Shown here: piece by piece, positions 61,389 through 64,000 of the stretch
Numbering within the stretch: the stretch's first letter is position 1
How the letters are laid out: every line of letters begins with the position of its first letter
NCBI GenBank assembly: GCA_020809705.1
Contig: CP085834.1
Span: 1,240,001 to 1,304,000 of the forward strand
Length of the DNA: 64,000 nucleotides
Direction of reading: 5' to 3'
DNA from: Calonectria ilicicola
Taxonomy: Eukaryota; Ascomycota; Sordariomycetes; Hypocreales; Nectriaceae
Translations under genes and position numbers: made by a program
The notes under the pieces: model-generated
Databases searched by the model: none
What the model saw: the letters and a program-made list of their open reading frames with translations, nothing else
Told to the model about the DNA's origin: nothing

Positions 61389-63096
61389 TTACTCCTTTTT
61401 TTCCGTTAAACCATCGGATCCTTGAGCAAAGTCTGTATTCGCACCTTCTTCCCTCTCTTCTATTGTTGCAGCGGTGCTAGTTGAGCTGCGTATCGTCACT
61501 GTTTCTTGGGCTGCATCCCGCTCTTCATCCGGTTGTCTTGGCGCCTCCTTCAATTTAGTCGGGGCAAATTTACTCCTTGTCCTAATCTGCAATCCATATT
61601 TGTAAAACAAAAATGGAATAACAGCCAGTAGAGTCGCCACGCCACCAATAAGACTGCCTCCACCACCGACGCCAAGCGAATCAAACATATATGTGGTGAA
61701 GAGGGGAGCTGCTGCGCCGCAAGCAGACCGAACGATGGTGTTTGCTGCCAAAGCTGAAGCTGCGTACATCAAATATGTGTCGACAAGATAGTTCAAGTAT
61801 GCAACGAATAGCAACATCAATGAGGTGGCAAGAAAACAACCAGCCAAAGTAGGTACAAACCAATGAACAGAACTGCGAAATGTTAGTGAAAGATCCATGT
61901 GAAGAAGTCACTCAAAAACCGAATACATACTTGTACTGCGCCGACCATGCAAACCAAAATATCGTCACAGGGGCGCCGATGCCTCCAATCATGGCGAGGG
62001 GCAGGCGGTCTTCTGGTGTCATCTTCTTGCCTCCCTCATCGATTTTCTTCTGCCTGCGTCTTGTATCCAGAACAATGCCGACAGCACCAATGCAAGCACC
62101 GATGACCGTGCCAATCAATGGTAATTGGCCCACTCCGGAATTCCATCCTCGTTTCCCTTGGAATACAATAGGATAGATGCTAAAAAGCATATACAACAGC
62201 GTATACACGACAGCCATATAGATGGCGAGAAGAAAAGAGATGGTGTCAAATAAAATAATCCACGGCCGTGTCAGCGCAATCTTGTAAATTGATTTTAGCG
62301 AGCGATCACCGTCTTCAGCCTGGGCCTTGACGTTTTCGTAACCGGGGATTTTTGCCTCGCGAATCCTCCGGGCCTTCATCATGAGCAAGGTCGGGCCATG
62401 AGTCTCCGGGATGGTCAACATGAGCAGTGCTGTCGCGCCTCCAAGCCACAGCAAAACATAGAAACTCCATCTCCAATCTTTTTTCAGTTCTAAAAAGCCG
62501 GCAACAACGGGTCCCAGGGCAGGACCGATCCAAACCATAGCTGAGAAGCCAGCCATGGCATTTCCCCGCTCCATTGGGTTCCACAAGTCAACAAGAACGC
62601 CAGGGCTGTTGCTCAGTGGTGCTGACACAAAAGTCCCAGCCAGAAACCTGCCCACAAGAAGCCCGCCAAAATTGGGCGCAAAGGCGCAAAGAAAGTTAAA
62701 GGCAAGATATAGTGCAAAGGTAATGTAAAAGATCCATCGTCGACCATAGAGTTCGCTCAAGGGTGCAAAGATAAGTGGGCCAGCGCAGTACCCCAGCAAA
62801 AATAAAGTAATAGTTAAGCCTGCTGCCTCTTCAGACACATGAAAGTGTCTCGACATGGAAGGGATGCATCCACTTGGTGAACTTGATGCAAATGTAGCAT
62901 ACATTACCAGCGAGACAGCTGCAATTGTGATTGTACTCCGCCGAGCAGTGGTCCAGTTTTGCGGGTTTTCGATGTCACCGGGCCGGAAATCGACATAGCC
63001 GCATTCATTCAAATATGGCGGGTTTTCAACTTCTAGATTGCCAGTTCGGTAGGGCTTGTTTGTCGGCCTCGACAAGACTCTCTGTAAAACTCCCAT
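61389..63096 (-). CDS. MFS transporter, DHA1 (12-TM) type
   Basis: Exons 63096-61931 and 61872-61389 give 549 aa. The upstream candidate at 63117 is TTG, so the start is the ATG at 63096. After a cytosolic N-tail containing DFRPGDIENPQNW, a phrase common in fungal DHA1 multidrug and polyamine transporters, come TM1 (TIAAVSLVMYATFASS), motif A (APLSELYGRRWIFY) and motif C-like WIGPALGPVVAGF. The central loop is about 60 residues. The second half follows the splice AQYN/SVHWFVPTLAG and ends in a polar tail of about 80 residues. It should export drugs or small organic molecules across the plasma membrane; the substrate is unknown. It is not linked to any biosynthetic gene in the window. Confidence 0.88.
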
Positions 63097-64000
63097 GATT
63101 GCAATTTGACACTCCAAGAGTCACGCAAGTAGCTCAGCCAGAAAGGGGAACAGTTACATCATATAACTCGAGATCGCGATTTTTCTTACAGACTACTTGA
63201 TCACGCGTCTAGCCGAGTCATCCGGTAATTAAACAACTCCTCCTTGTCTCCTCCGGGAACAAAATAAATCCCCGCTTATGACGCCCTAAATCTTCACACC
63301 ATCCCAACCTGCTGATAAATACAAGGGTATTGTTCACAGGCTAATACAATCAAGGACGTGCGGAGATAAGTCGTCTCGGAGTTACGTTGCCGCGACCATC
63401 GTCCAGCTGGAGATGATCCCTGCCAAAAGCAGTCAAGTTTGACGCTAAAACCAGCCCTACTGGTATGACCCTAGATCCAAACCATCGGCTCGCGTTTACA
63501 TCGGAGTACGACGTTAGGTTGAACTCGAACCATTCAAAACTAATCCGAGGGTGGCTGACGTATCCAAAAGGTAATGACTGCATGTGTTCATCTCTCAAAG
63601 CACACGTGCAACATAAACCCGTCACTATACCCGAGATAAATGACGAAGTTTTCTGTATAGAGTTTGTTTCTGCAGATCTGTTGCCAATTGTAATTGACTC
63701 ACACGATGCAACAAGGCAATCGCGTATTGTGGTCACTCGATGATGCGTGAGCTAACAATCTTGTGGCGCGAGTTCACGTGAACAAGGACCGCAACCCAAA
63801 AAGAATTCAGGCATTCAAGTTAGTCTAAGGCAATGTAATTGTGCTGTTGCCTAAGGTTTTTTTTCCTTTCTTCTTATCGAACTTGCTCAATCTCAACCAA
63901 ATCCCGCCTCGAAATAGTGAGTCTGTTAGGAACTGGCAACGTGCAGCGCATAGAGAATAAACCCAAAAGAAGCATCAAGCAAGAACAAGAGCAAGAATAA
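63097..64000. other. right-edge intergenic region
   Basis: Two short frames overlap antisense (63350-63736 minus, 63465-63743 plus) and neither is recognisable. A pyrimidine-rich stretch at 63858-63885 may be the promoter or 5' leader of a gene beyond the edge. Confidence 0.45.

Noticed and set aside
63350..63743. two overlapping antisense frames near the right edge
   Set aside because: Neither has recognisable content and each could be the shadow of the other; coding status cannot be decided.

Overview
The window is nuclear DNA of a filamentous ascomycete (Pezizomycotina, probably Sordariomycetes). The signs are genes split by many 45-70 bp introns with GTRNGT donors and CTAAY branch sites, a highly reducing polyketide synthase, STAND/NACHT immune-type receptors, fungal MFS families and a NIS1-type effector. 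Species cannot be fixed from sequence alone. Exon joins below were worked out by hand from splice signals and reading-frame continuity; no alignment or RNA data were available.

Region 1 (about 2.1-17 kb) is a compact polyketide gene cluster: a 2637-aa reducing PKS (KS-AT-DH-CMeT-ER-KR-ACP, no release domain), a divergently transcribed FSH1/LovG-type serine hydrolase that is the obvious candidate for off-loading the chain, an FAD monooxygenase, and a 14-TM MFS exporter with an odd C-terminal RPSQRS repeat tail. No pathway transcription factor is visible. A coiled-coil hypothetical gene lies on the left edge.

Region 2 (17.7-34 kb) holds a DUF7708-NACHT receptor, a polytopic membrane protein, a family-1 UDP-glycosyltransferase head to head with a secreted GH3 beta-glucosidase, and a decayed A-T-R (NRPS-like) reductase carrying two in-frame stops and two frameshifts.

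Region 3 (35-51 kb) is accessory-looking: a RelA/SpoT-NACHT-WD40 protein (an alarmone-synthetase-like domain fused to an NLR), an F-box/LRR-like gene broken by one TAG, a NIS1-family secreted effector, a probable tRNA-Glu relic, and a HET-E-type NACHT-WD40 gene whose first 26 residues resemble the HET-s amyloid motif and whose WD40 part is cut by one TGA.

Region 4 (51-64 kb) has a siderophore-type MFS gene with one in-frame TAG, two multi-pass membrane proteins of fungal-specific families, a long gene-poor gap, and a 12-TM MFS transporter. Two themes stand out: three NLR-type genes within 33 kb, one with an alarmone-synthetase-like effector domain, and a recurring pattern of otherwise intact genes interrupted by single nonsense codons.
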